A stretch of 64,000 bases of DNA from Xanthomonas boreopolis (GCA_014654535.1 BNBA01000012.1:1-64000); one strand, 5' to 3'. Shown: positions 8,538 to 16,965, counted from the first letter of the stretch. Translations and numbers: made by a program. The notes: generated from the letters alone by a model not told the origin.

Positions 8538-9397
8538 GCGTCCTCCTGGGCGAGCAGGAACGCGGCGCAGGCGAGCAGGTCGGCGCTGCCGCCGGGGCTG
8601 AGCCGGCGCGCGACGAACCGGGTGCCGATGGCGTCCAGCCGCGCGCGCCAGTCGGCGCGATGGACGCCGCCCTCGGCCAGGAATCCGCGCGCCAGCCGCT
8701 GCGCCAGGCGCAGGCCGTCGCGGCCGCCGCGATGCAGCAGGTTGAGGTCCTGCACGCGGGCGACCAGCGTCATCAAGGTCTGCGCCAATGCCGCCTCGCG
8801 CGGGATGCCATCGCCCAGGGCGGCACGCAATGCCGGCACGGCGACCTCGCGCAGGATCGGGTAGCCGGCCGCGGCCTGCTCGCGCACGCCGGCCACGCCG
8901 TGCGCGCGGCGCATGCGCTGGCCGTGGCTGCGCGGGTCCAGCGGCGCGTCGAGCAGGTCGGCGCGCCAGCCGGCGACGGCATGGCAGACCTGCGCCGCGC
9001 GCGGCGCGCGCCCGTGCAGCGCGCGCAGGCGCGCGGCCTGCGCGACCAGCAGGCCGAGGCTGAAGATCGCGCCGCGGTGCGTGTTGACGCCGTCGGTGGC
9101 GCGCTGCATCGCCGCCTCGGCCTCGAGGCCGAGCGCACGCAGCGTGGCGAAAGGCGCATCGCGGCGGCCGGCCTCGGCGATGGCGACGAAGTAGCCGCGC
9201 AGCGCGAACAGGCTGCGCAGGAAGGTGGCGGCATCCATGTCGTCGTGGCTGCCGCGGTCGAACGGCGTCACCAGGCCCGGCTTGGGCGCCAGCGCCAGCT
9301 CGGCATGCAGCGCCGCCACCGCCAGCCGCCCGAGCCGGCGCGCCAGCGGCGAGGCCGGTGGCGATGGCGGGGTGGCGACGGCAGCGGCGGGTCTCAT
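8534..9397 (-). CDS. mdcB: Triphosphoribosyl-dephospho-CoA synthase
   Basis: 287-aa CitG/MdcB-family enzyme making the 2'-(5''-triphosphoribosyl)-3'-dephospho-CoA precursor of the MdcC prosthetic group from ATP and dephospho-CoA. Family motifs seen: LAPKPGLVTPFDRGSHDDMD (residues about 37-56) and GVNTHRGAIFSLGLL (about 103-117). It overlaps mdcG upstream and mdcH downstream by four bases each. Confidence 0.93.
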   Translation of the reverse strand: MRPAAAVATPPSPPASPLARRLGRLAVAALHAELALAPKPGLVTPFDRGSHDDMDAATFLRSLFALRGYFVAIAEAGRRDAPFATLRALGLEAEAAMQRATDGVNTHRGAIFSLGLLVAQAARLRALHGRAPRAAQVCHAVAGWRADLLDAPLDPRSHGQRMRRAHGVAGVREQAAAGYPILREVAVPALRAALGDGIPREAALAQTLMTLVARVQDLNLLHRGGRDGLRLAQRLARGFLAEGGVHRADWRARLDAIGTRFVARRLSPGGSADLLACAAFLLAQEDA

Positions 9398-10038
9398 GCC
9401 GCGCTCCGTTGGGCGAAGAACGCCTCGCGCGGCTGCAAGGCGCAACCGTCGTGGCGCTTGACCAGTACCTGCGCGGCGCCGGAGGCGTACTCGCGCCAGT
9501 TCGCCGCGCTGCCGTCGCCGCGCACCAGCTCGCCGTCGGCGCGGCGGCCCTGCGCGGCTTCCCAGCGCTGCAGCAGCGCGACGACCGCGTTCGCGCGGCG
9601 GGCATCGTCCACGGCCCACAGCAAATCGATGTCCGAGCCCGGGCCGACGTAGTCCAGGCCGGTCAGTGCCTGCCAGGCGAAGCTGCCGAACACGCGCGGC
9701 GCCAGGCCACGCGCGGCCGCGGCATGCGCCAGGGCCTCGAGAGCGCCGCGCCAACCGCCGGGCGCATGCGCGATCATGTCGGCGAGCGCACACGGCGGGG
9801 TGTGGCGACGCACCGCGGGCCCCTGGGCGCGCAGCGCAAGCCGGCGCTTGCCCGAGGCCGGCGGCAGCGGCACGCCCAGGCACAACTCGTTGTCGCCGGC
9901 CGCGTCGTCGCGGCGCGCCACGATCGCCGGCCGGCCCTGCGCGAACCAGTCGTGCAGCTCCGCCTGCGCGCCTGGCGCCAACGCCTGCCAGGCGCCGTGC
10001 GGGTCGAGCCAGACCAGCGTGTGGCGCGGCAGCGGCAT
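9394..10038 (-). CDS. mdcG: Malonate decarboxylase holo-ACP synthase (phosphoribosyl-dephospho-CoA transferase)
   Basis: 214-aa nucleotidyltransferase that attaches the prosthetic group made by MdcB to a serine of MdcC. The catalytic pattern GSFAWQALTG followed by GPGSDIDLLW (residues about 133-158) has the G-S and D-x-D metal ligands of the polymerase-beta fold. The start MPLPRHT is one base past the mdcE stop; longer in-frame starts fall inside mdcE. Confidence 0.92.
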   Translation of the reverse strand: MPLPRHTLVWLDPHGAWQALAPGAQAELHDWFAQGRPAIVARRDDAAGDNELCLGVPLPPASGKRRLALRAQGPAVRRHTPPCALADMIAHAPGGWRGALEALAHAAAARGLAPRVFGSFAWQALTGLDYVGPGSDIDLLWAVDDARRANAVVALLQRWEAAQGRRADGELVRGDGSAANWREYASGAAQVLVKRHDGCALQPREAFFAQRSAA

Positions 10039-10039
10039 G

Positions 10040-10744
10040 TCAGGCCTCGCCCGCGGCCACGGCATCGGCGACGTCGCGCGCCAGGGTGCGCCCGCCGCGC
10101 TCGGCGCCGCGCACGCTGCGCTCGTCGCCATGGACCGGCGCGGCCAGCGCATCGAGCAACGCCCGGGCCAGCTCGCCCTCCCACAGCGACTCGACCGCGC
10201 CCATCGCCACGTAGTTGGCCACGCCCGGCGCGAATACCGGCGAGGCCTGGCTCAGCGCCTGCAGTTTCTCCAGCGGCTGCTTGGTCACGCGCGCCATCGC
10301 GCGCAGGTCCATCACCCGCACCTGCGCATCGGCCAGCGCGTGGATGCGATCGGCCATCAGGCCGAACGAAAGGAAGCCGCCGCTGACCGCCTCGCCGTGC
10401 ACCAGCGTGACCAGCCGCGCGCCGCGGCGGCGCGCCAGGTCCAGGCACTTGGCCAGGTGCGCGAAGTAGCCGTTGATGCCGAGCAGTTCGTCGCGCCGCG
10501 ACAGGCGCTGGCCGGCGGTGTCGGCGAGCATCACGATCGGGCGCCGCGGATGCGCGCGGGTGCTGGCGAGCACGTGCGCGGCCAACGCCAGCGCGTGGTC
10601 GACGCCGACTTCCAGCCGGTCGGTGGTGCCGATCACGGTGACCTCGCCGGCATCGGTGCGGGCGCTGCCGGTGATGACGCCGTCGCGCACGGCGATGCGG
10701 TGCCCGTGCGGGAACAGGCGGTCGAGCAGCTCGTTCAGTACCAT
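10040..10744 (-). CDS. mdcE: Malonate decarboxylase gamma subunit
   Basis: 234 aa, crotonase-like carboxyltransferase fold. MdcD and MdcE form the decarboxylase of the biotin-independent complex and remove CO2 from malonyl-S-ACP. GEAVSGGFLSFGLMADRI (about 111-128) forms the oxyanion region. The start MVLNELL overlaps the end of mdcD by 10 bases. Confidence 0.93.
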   Translation of the reverse strand: MVLNELLDRLFPHGHRIAVRDGVITGSARTDAGEVTVIGTTDRLEVGVDHALALAAHVLASTRAHPRRPIVMLADTAGQRLSRRDELLGINGYFAHLAKCLDLARRRGARLVTLVHGEAVSGGFLSFGLMADRIHALADAQVRVMDLRAMARVTKQPLEKLQALSQASPVFAPGVANYVAMGAVESLWEGELARALLDALAAPVHGDERSVRGAERGGRTLARDVADAVAAGEA

Positions 10745-11655
10745 GACGCCCTCCGGTCGCTGGTGGCGGCGAGGAAGTCGGCGGTATCCAGCAGCGGCAG
10801 GCGCTGCGGCTCGTCGATGCCCAGGCGGTCCCAGACCTCGACGCCGTCGCGGCAATCGCCGAAGGCCCCGATGCGCAGCGCCAGCCGCGCGTGCTCACCT
10901 TCGAGCGCGGCCAGCGCCTGCTCGTCCGACTCGGGCGCGCGCAACTGGCCGAGCACGTCGAGCGCGGCCTGCGCGAAGGCGTCGATGCGGTCGGGCACCA
11001 GCACGGCGGCCTCGCCGAGCAGGTAGCGGTGCTTGCCGCCGGTCACGCGCCACACCAGCGCGCGGTCGCGCGCGTCGAATTCCTCCACCCCGCGCACGGT
11101 CTCGATCACTTCCGGCCCGGACAGCGACAGCCGCCCTTCCTCGGACATCAGCACCGCGCTGCAACAGCGCGCGACGATGCCCATGCCGCCGAACGCGCCG
11201 TTGCCGCTGCCGACCAGCGCCAGCACCGGGACGCCGGCGGCGCGCACGTCGAGCACGGCGTGGATGATCTCGGAGATCGCGATCAGGCCGGCGTTGGCCT
11301 CGTGCAGGCGCACGCCGCCGGTATCGAGCAGCAGCAGCACCGCGGCCGGCCGCACGGCGATCGCGCGCCGCAGCAGGCCGACCAGCTTGGCGCCGTGCAC
11401 CTCGCCGACGCCGCCGCCGAGGAACTCGCCCTGCTGCGCGGCGACCAGCACCGCGTGGCCGCGCAACCGGCCTTCGCCGACCACGATGCCGTCGTCGAAC
11501 GCGCCGGGCTGGTCGAGTTGCGCCAGGTGCGGGCTGGACAGGCGCCGGCGCGGGCCGACGAACTCGCGGAAGCTGCCCGCGTCGAGCAGGCCGGCGATGC
11601 GCTCGCGCGCGTCGGCCTCGTAGAAACTGCGCTGGGAGGCGGGGATCGTGCTCAT
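10735..11655 (-). CDS. mdcD: Malonate decarboxylase beta subunit
   Basis: 306 aa, carboxyltransferase-beta-like. LLLDTGGVRLHEANAGL (about 110-126) and GGMGIVARCCSAVLMS are characteristic of MdcD. I chose MSTIPAS at 11655 because GGAG lies nine to ten bases upstream; a start at 11667 has no binding site. Its ATG sits in an ATGA together with the stop of the open frame that runs through the repeat array, so this gene's translation may depend on the array. Confidence 0.93.
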   Translation of the reverse strand: MSTIPASQRSFYEADARERIAGLLDAGSFREFVGPRRRLSSPHLAQLDQPGAFDDGIVVGEGRLRGHAVLVAAQQGEFLGGGVGEVHGAKLVGLLRRAIAVRPAAVLLLLDTGGVRLHEANAGLIAISEIIHAVLDVRAAGVPVLALVGSGNGAFGGMGIVARCCSAVLMSEEGRLSLSGPEVIETVRGVEEFDARDRALVWRVTGGKHRYLLGEAAVLVPDRIDAFAQAALDVLGQLRAPESDEQALAALEGEHARLALRIGAFGDCRDGVEVWDRLGIDEPQRLPLLDTADFLAATSDRRASWY

Positions 11656-12965
11656 GCGCGACTCCATCTGGCGGGCGCGGCGGCCCTTGGGAATGCGGTT
11701 CCGGCTGCGAGCGCCCTTGCGGGAGCGACTTCGGTCGCGGCGACAGGCGAAGCGGTGCGCTCATCGGCTTCGGAGACAGTCGGGATTGAAATCCCTCCCA
11801 CAGAAAGCAAGACAGTTGCGCGTCCCGGCGCACGAACCCCTGTGGGAGCGACTTCAGTCGCGACAAACGAAGCGACGCGCTCACCGGCTTCGGAAACAGT
11901 CGGGATTGAAATCCCTCCCACAGAAAGCAAGACAGCTGCGCGTCCCGGCGCGGAAACCCTTGTGGGAGCGACTTCAGTCGCGACAGGCGAAGCGGTGCGC
12001 TTGCCTGCTCCGGAAACAGTCGGGATTGAAATCCCTCCCACAGAAAGCAAACCAGCCATGCGTCCCGGTGCAGGAACCCTTGTGGGAGCGACTTCAGTCG
12101 CGACAGGCGAAGCGATGCGCTGGCCGGCTCCGGAAACAGTCGGGACTGAAGTCCCTCCTACAGAATGCAAGCCAGCCATGCGTCCCGGCCCAGGAACCCT
12201 TGTGGGAGCGACTTCAGTCGCGACAGGCGAAGCGATGCGCTGGCCGGCTTCGGAGACAGTCGGGATTGAAATCCCTCCCACAGAAAGCAAGACAGCCGCG
12301 CGTCCCGGCGCACGAACCCCTGTGGGAGCGACTTCAGTCGCGACAGGCGAAGCGGTGCACTGGCCGACTTCGGAGACAGTCGGGATTGAAATCCCTCCCA
12401 CAGAACGCAAACCAGCCATGCATCCCGGTGCAGGAATCCTTGTGGGAGCGACTTCAGTCGCGACAGGCGAAGCGGTGCGCTCATCGGCTTCGGAGACAGC
12501 CGGGACTGAAGTCCCTCCCACAGAAAGCAAGACAGCTATGCGTCCCGGAGCACGAACCCCTGTGGGAGCGACTTCAGTCGCGACAGGCGAAGCGGTGCGC
12601 TGGCCGGCTTCGGAGACAGTCAGGATTGAAATCCCTCCCACAGAAAGCAAGCCAGCCATGCGTCCCGGTGCAGGAACCCTTGTGGGAGCGACTTCAGTCG
12701 CGACAGGCGAAGCGGTGCGCTGGCCGGCTTCGGAGACAGTCGGGATTGAAATCCCTCCCACAGAACGCAAACCAGCCATGCATCCCGGTGCAGGAATCCT
12801 TGTGGGAGCGACTTCAGTCGCGACAGGCGAAGTGGTGTGCTCACCGGCTCCGGAAGCGGTCGGGACTGAGGTCCCTCCTACATAGAACAAAGACGCAGCG
12901 GCGCGCTCGCCTGCTCCGGTAACGACCGGGACCCGATTCCCTCCCCCATGACCCAGGCAGTTCAT
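11652..12965 (-). other. Uninterrupted frame through the repeat array, coupled at both ends
   Basis: A 437-codon frame starts in an ATGA with the mdcC stop (12965) and ends in an ATGA with the mdcD start (11655). It would encode ten copies of a 40-residue repeat, roughly VATEVAPTRVPAPGRM then AGLLSVGGISIPTVSEAG. The repeat is also open in other frames because 120 is divisible by three and the sequence is GC-rich, so openness alone is not proof of a protein. No upstream binding site other than mdcC's own 3' end. I regard it as a ribosome-passage frame rather than a functional product. Confidence 0.3.
11693..12950. repeat. Tandem array of ten 120-bp REP-like units inside the mdc operon
   Basis: Exact 120-bp period from 11701 to 12900, plus a degenerate partial unit at 12901-12950 and a variant first unit with a 3-base insertion. 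Each unit carries two dyads in inverted brackets: TGTGGGAGCGACTTCAGTCG (stem GCGACT / AGTCGC) and CGGGATTGAAATCCCTCCCA (stem GGGAT / ATCCC). Units at 12061-12180, 12421-12540 and 12781-12900 have GGGAC / GTCCC in the second stem instead, a compensatory pair change. The dyads belong to the same family as the inverted REP pairs at 21695 and 29396. Confidence 0.95.
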
Positions 12966-13279
12966 GCCTCGCCCTCCCGCAGCGCTTCCACCGCTTGGTC
13001 CAGGCGCAGGCTGACCACCGCGGGGGTGGCGCCGACGTCGTTGATGCTGATGCGCACGTCGCGCAGCGGGTGGCGGGCGGCGAAGTCGTCGAGTACCGCC
13101 TGCCAGATCGCGCCGAAGCCGCGCGCGGCGGTGACGATCGCGATCTCCATCGCGCCCTCCAGCGGCGCGGTCTCGATCAGCACTTCCAGGTTGCCGGAGG
13201 CGACCACGCCGACCAGCGCATGGTCGCGCGCGGCCTTGGCCGGGACGCGGCCGTCGAAACGGTAGTTCAGGGTCTCCAT
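12962..13279 (-). CDS. mdcC: Malonate decarboxylase acyl carrier protein (delta subunit)
   Basis: 105 aa, the normal MdcC length. It carries the phosphoribosyl-dephospho-CoA arm on a serine; the segment VGVVASGNLEVLIE (about 24-37) holds the candidate serine. Ten bases separate it from mdcA. Downstream the expected neighbour mdcD is displaced by 1.3 kb of tandem repeats. Confidence 0.93.
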   Translation of the reverse strand: METLNYRFDGRVPAKAARDHALVGVVASGNLEVLIETAPLEGAMEIAIVTAARGFGAIWQAVLDDFAARHPLRDVRISINDVGATPAVVSLRLDQAVEALREGEA

Positions 13280-13289
13280 CGGCAGGCCC

Positions 13290-14936
13290 TCACCAGTTGC
13301 GGAAACGTTGCGGCGGCGCGTACAGCCCGCCGGACCAGCGCACCAGGTCCTTGACCGTGCGCGCGGCGAGCAGGTCGCGGGTGGCGTCGCGGGTGCGGAT
13401 GCCCAGGTCTTCCGGGCGCCGGATCACGCCGCGGTCGCGCAGGTCCTCGACCATGCGCCGGTCGCGGCCGAGGCCGACCGCGGTGTAGCCGGCCACGCCA
13501 CGGATCGCCTGCTCGCGCTCCTCCGGCGTGCGGCACAGCAGCAGGTTGGCGATGCCTTCCTCGGTGAGCACGTGGGTGACGTCGTCGCCGTAGATCATCA
13601 CCGGCGGCAGCGGCATCTTCGCGCGCTCGGCCAGGTCCCAGGCATCGAGGCGCTCGACGAAGGCCGGCGCCATGTGCTCGCGGAAGGTCTCCACCATCTG
13701 CACCACCAGCTTGCGCCCGCGCGGCATCTCGCCCGGGCGCGCCGCCTCGCGCCCGGCCTTGAGCCAGGCCTCGCTGGCGTGGCGGCGGCCGCGCGCGTCC
13801 GAGCCCATGTTGGGCGCGCCGCCGAAACCGGCGATGCGGTCGCGCGTGGCGGTGGAGCTGTTGCCCTGCAGGTCGATCTGCAGCGTGGAGCCGATGAACA
13901 TGTCGCAGGCGTACAGGCCGGCGGTCTGCGAGAACGCGCGGTTGGAGCGCATCGAGCCGTCGGCGCCGGTGAAGAACACGTCCGGGCGCGCGGCGATGTA
14001 GCGCTCCATGCCGAGCTCGGACCCGAACGAGTGCACCGATTCGACGAAGCCGCTCTCGATCGCCGGGATCAGCGCCGGGTGCGGGTTGAGCGCCCAGTGC
14101 CGGCAGATCTTGCCCCTCAGGCCCAGCGACTCGGCGTAGGTCGGCAGCAGCAGCTCGATCGCCGCGGTGTCGAAGCCGATGCCGTGGTTGAGCCGGTCCA
14201 CGCCGTACTCGGCGTAGATGCCCTTGATCGCCATCATCGCCATCAGCACCTGGATCTCGGAGATCTGCGCCGGGTCGCGGGTGAACAGCGGCTCGATGTA
14301 GTGCGGGCGCGGCGCCGGTACCACGAAGTCGACCCAGTCGGCCGGGATGTCCACGCGCGGCAGCGCGTCCACCACCTCGTTGACCTGCGCGATCACGATG
14401 CCGCCCTTGAACGCGGTGGCCTCGACGATCACCGGCGTGTCCTCGGTGTTCGGGCCGGTGTAGAGGTTGCCGTGGCGGTCGGCGGCCTGCGCGGCGACCA
14501 GCGCTACGCGCGGGGTGAGGTCGATGAAGTAGCGGCCGAACAGCTCCAGGTAGGTGTGGATCGCGCCGATCTCGATCGCGCCCTGCGCCACCAGCGTCGC
14601 CAGGCGCGCGCCCTGCGGCCCGGAGAAGGAGAAGTCCAGGCGCTTGCCGATGCCGCGCTCGAACACGTCCAGGTGCGCCGGCAGCGACAGCACCGACTGC
14701 ACCAGGTGCAGGTCGTGCACGCGCGCCGGGTCGACCTGGGTCAGGCACTGGGCGAGGAAGTCGGCCTGCTTCTGGTTGTTGCCCTCCAGGCAGACCCGGT
14801 CGCCCGGCTCGATCACGGCCTCCAGCAGCGCCACCGCATCGGCGGCGGCGACACGGTGGCCGCCACGCGCCAGCGGCGCGGCCCGCTGCAGGCGTTGGCG
14901 ACGGCTCTCGGCCAGGGTGTCCCAGGTTCGGCTCAT
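13290..14936 (-). CDS. mdcA: Malonate decarboxylase alpha subunit (acetyl-S-ACP:malonate ACP transferase)
   Basis: 548-aa CoA-transferase-like subunit that exchanges acetate for malonate on the MdcC thioester. GDRVCLEGNNQKQADFLAQ (about 44-62), NGHGxDR-like FGRYFIDLTPRVALVAAQ and GNSSTATRDRIAGFGGAPNMG (in two parts, about 355-375) are conserved in the family. First gene of the operon; GGAG precedes the ATG. A TATAAT box and a palindrome lie immediately upstream. Confidence 0.95.
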   Translation of the reverse strand: MSRTWDTLAESRRQRLQRAAPLARGGHRVAAADAVALLEAVIEPGDRVCLEGNNQKQADFLAQCLTQVDPARVHDLHLVQSVLSLPAHLDVFERGIGKRLDFSFSGPQGARLATLVAQGAIEIGAIHTYLELFGRYFIDLTPRVALVAAQAADRHGNLYTGPNTEDTPVIVEATAFKGGIVIAQVNEVVDALPRVDIPADWVDFVVPAPRPHYIEPLFTRDPAQISEIQVLMAMMAIKGIYAEYGVDRLNHGIGFDTAAIELLLPTYAESLGLRGKICRHWALNPHPALIPAIESGFVESVHSFGSELGMERYIAARPDVFFTGADGSMRSNRAFSQTAGLYACDMFIGSTLQIDLQGNSSTATRDRIAGFGGAPNMGSDARGRRHASEAWLKAGREAARPGEMPRGRKLVVQMVETFREHMAPAFVERLDAWDLAERAKMPLPPVMIYGDDVTHVLTEEGIANLLLCRTPEEREQAIRGVAGYTAVGLGRDRRMVEDLRDRGVIRRPEDLGIRTRDATRDLLAARTVKDLVRWSGGLYAPPQRFRNW

Positions 14937-14954
14937 GCCCGCTCCGACATCATG

Positions 14955-14982
14955 ATGTTGATGTAATCACAACATAATTATA
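14955..14982 (-). promoter_or_regulatory. mdc operon promoter and GntR-type operator
   Basis: On the minus strand a perfect TATAAT (14982-14977) is followed at once by the palindrome ATGTTG-N9-CAACAT (14975-14955), whose centre reads GAT-TAC-ATC. It lies over the likely transcription start, 19-45 bases before the mdcA ATG, which suits repression by the GntR protein of the cluster. The only -35-like hexamer, TGGACA, is just 12 bases upstream of the -10, so the -35 is unclear. Confidence 0.6.
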
Positions 14983-15073
14983 TCGACGCGACGATGTCCA
15001 GCCGCAGTGCAGCAAGACTGGCGGCTGAACGGCCGGGGCCGGCGGGACGGCCGCGCGGTTGTCGGCATCGCCG

Positions 15074-15116
15074 ATTTCGATATATCGTCCCAGCACCCGA
15101 TACGACATATCGAAAT
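15074..15116 (+). promoter_or_regulatory. Inverted-repeat operator before padR
   Basis: Perfect 10-bp arms ATTTCGATAT (15074-15083) and ATATCGAAAT (15107-15116) bracket 23 bp; the right arm contains the padR ATG. The left part includes CGATATATCG. This matches the kind of ATATATCG-rich site bound by PadR/YqjI-type repressors and suggests autoregulation. Confidence 0.6.
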
Positions 15117-15639
15117 GCGCCCGCCCAAGCTCCTCTCCGGCCTGTTGCACGCGCACCGCCAGGCGCATGCGCGCATGCGCGGCGGCCGCGCCCTCGCTCA
15201 CGGCGACCTGCGCCTGCTGCTGCTGGCGCTGATCGAGCAGCAGCCGCGCCACGGCTACGAGCTGATCCGGCTGATCGCCGAAATGTTCGCCGGCGTCTAC
15301 ACGCCCAGCCCCGGCGCGGTCTATCCGACCCTGGCGCAGATGGAGCGCCATGGCTGGATCGAGGCCGACAGCGAGGACGGCCGCAAGCGCTACGCGATCA
15401 CCGCGGCCGGCCGCGCCCGGGCCGAAGCCGAGCGCGAGGCGATCGAGGCCGCGCTGATGCGCACCCATCGCAGCGCGCGCGAGATCGCCAAGGCCAACCT
15501 GCCGGCGCCGGTGCGCGATGCGCTGCGCCGGATCAAGCGCGGCCTGATCGCCCGCCACGGGCGCTGGGACGAAGCCGAGATCGCGCGCGTGGCGGCCCTG
15601 CTCGACCAGGCCGCCGACGGCATGGACGAACCGCGATGA
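15115..15639 (+). CDS. PadR-family repressor, YqjI/NfeR-like
   Basis: 174 aa. The PadR winged helix (about 35-110) reads HGYELIRLIAEMFAGVYTPSPGAVYP and continues with RYAITAAGR, and a helical C-terminal dimerisation part follows. The N-terminus carries several histidines (HAHRQAHARM), as nickel-responsive YqjI does. It is the first gene of a three-gene unit ending in a siderophore-interacting reductase, the same pairing as E. coli yqjI-yqjH. MRPPKLL was chosen because upstream sequence holds the operator. Confidence 0.85.
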   Translation: MRPPKLLSGLLHAHRQAHARMRGGRALAHGDLRLLLLALIEQQPRHGYELIRLIAEMFAGVYTPSPGAVYPTLAQMERHGWIEADSEDGRKRYAITAAGRARAEAEREAIEAALMRTHRSAREIAKANLPAPVRDALRRIKRGLIARHGRWDEAEIARVAALLDQAADGMDEPR

Positions 15640-16043
15640 ACGAGCCGGCCCTGCGCGCCCTGCTGGCGGAGGCCGGCCTGCGCGTCACCCGGCCGCGCCT
15701 GGCGGTGCTGCAGGCGTTGGCCTCGCAAGCGCAGCCGGTCGATGCGATGTGGCTCCATCGGCGCCTGCGCGACCACGAGGCCCGGATCGGCCTGGGCACC
15801 GTCTACCGCGCCCTCCGCGACCTGGAACGGCTCGCGCTGGCGAGCGTGTCGGCGACGCCGCACGGCCGCCTGCGCTGGCGCCTGGCCGCGTCCCCTCCTT
15901 CCCTCCCCGCCTTGCCAGCCGACGCCAGCCTGCCGGGTTCCACCGCCGTGGCGGCACTGGCCGAACAGGCCGCGCGCCTCGGCTACCACCTGGTGCCGAT
16001 GGCGCATGCCGCCGGCACCGTTCTCCCCCAGGAAACACCATGA
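15636..16043 (+). CDS. Fur-like winged-helix protein without metal ligands
   Basis: 135 aa. The first 80 residues match a Fur DNA-binding domain (GLRVTRPRLAVLQAL; IGLGTVYRALRDLERLALAS). The rest lacks the HHH-H cluster and both CxxC pairs expected after the wing; it reads TPHGRLRWRLAASPPSLPAL and stays free of cysteine. Overlaps padR and the reductase gene by four bases each. Inference: DNA-binding domain retained, metal sensing lost or replaced. Confidence 0.8.
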   Translation: MNEPALRALLAEAGLRVTRPRLAVLQALASQAQPVDAMWLHRRLRDHEARIGLGTVYRALRDLERLALASVSATPHGRLRWRLAASPPSLPALPADASLPGSTAVAALAEQAARLGYHLVPMAHAAGTVLPQETP

Positions 16044-16834
16044 CGACCCACGACAACCGGCTGGTGCGCCACGAGATCCGGCGCCGCGAACTGCAGGTGC
16101 TGCGCACCGAGCAGGTCACCCCGCACATGCGCCGCATCGTGCTCGGCGGCGAGCAGCTGCAGGGCTTCCACAGCGCCGCGCCGGACGATCACATCAAGCT
16201 GTTCTTCCCCAACGCCGACGGCGAGATCGTCGTGCCGACGATGACGCCGCAGGGCCCGCGCCTGCCCGAGGGCGTGGCGCCCTCGCCGATGCGCGACTAC
16301 ACCCCGCGCCACCACGACGCCGGGGCCGGCGAGCTGGCGCTGGACTTCGTGCTGCACGGCGACGGCGTCGCTTCCGGGTGGGCCGCCAGCGCCCGGCCCG
16401 GCGACACCCTGACGATCGCCGGCCCGCGCGGCTCGTTCGTCGTCGCCGACGACTACGACCAGTACGTGCTGATCGGCGACGAGACCGCGCTGCCGGCGAT
16501 CGGCCGCTGGCTGGAGGAGATGCAGGAGGGCATGCAGGCCCAGGTCTTCATCGAGATCGCCGATGCTGGCGAGCGCCAGGATCTGGCGAGCGCCGCCGAC
16601 GTACGCATCCACTGGTTGGAGCGCAACGGCGTGGACGCCGCCACCAGCACCTTGCTCGAGGACGTCCTGCGCGATTTCGAGCCGGACGACGGCGACACCT
16701 TCTACTGGATCGCCGCCGAATCCCGGCGCACCCGCATGATGCGCAAGTTCGTCGAAGGCCATCTGCGGGTGGACCCGCACTCGATCCGCGCCACTGGCTA
16801 TTGGAAGGCTGGACCGGACGAGGAAGAAGGCTGA
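16040..16834 (+). CDS. Siderophore-interacting protein / NAD(P)H ferric-chelate reductase
   Basis: 264 aa, ViuB/YqjH family. An FAD-binding barrel (about 15-130) includes MRDYTPRHHD, where R-x-Y-T/S-x-R contacts FAD, and GPRGSF; the C-terminal NAD(P)H lobe (about 140-262) includes YVLIGDETALPAI and ends in GYWKAG. It reduces ferric siderophores to release iron in the cytosol. Third gene of the padR-fur unit, joined by an ATGA overlap, so probably under PadR control. Confidence 0.92.
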   Translation: MTTHDNRLVRHEIRRRELQVLRTEQVTPHMRRIVLGGEQLQGFHSAAPDDHIKLFFPNADGEIVVPTMTPQGPRLPEGVAPSPMRDYTPRHHDAGAGELALDFVLHGDGVASGWAASARPGDTLTIAGPRGSFVVADDYDQYVLIGDETALPAIGRWLEEMQEGMQAQVFIEIADAGERQDLASAADVRIHWLERNGVDAATSTLLEDVLRDFEPDDGDTFYWIAAESRRTRMMRKFVEGHLRVDPHSIRATGYWKAGPDEEEG

Positions 16835-16847
16835 GCGAGCGAGGCCC

Positions 16848-16920
16848 TTGCAGGAGCGGCATAAACTGCGATGGGCGTGTTACCGGCAAACCTCCGTCGC
16901 GGCTTGCACCGCTCCTACAA
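16848..16920. repeat. Short inverted-repeat element, REP-related
   Basis: TTGCAGGAGCGG (16848-16859) and CCGCTCCTACAA (16909-16920) form inverted ends around about 50 bp, and GTCGCGGC precedes the right end. Same bracket style as the REP pairs elsewhere in the window, directly behind the reductase gene. Confidence 0.6.
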
Positions 16921-16965
16921 CGGCGAAGATGTCGGCATGGGGTTGTTCCCGCCAAACACACTGGG

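Noticed and set aside
10891..12885. 664-codon plus-strand frame over mdcD and the repeat array
   Set aside because: Open only because the 120-bp period preserves frame and the GC content is high; antisense to the operon and without a start or binding site.
11693..12950. CRISPR array
   Set aside because: Regular repeats, but whole 120-bp units are conserved; there are no unique spacers and no cas genes.
14995..15000. TGGACA as the -35 box of mdcA
   Set aside because: Only 12 bases from the TATAAT, too close for a sigma-70 promoter.
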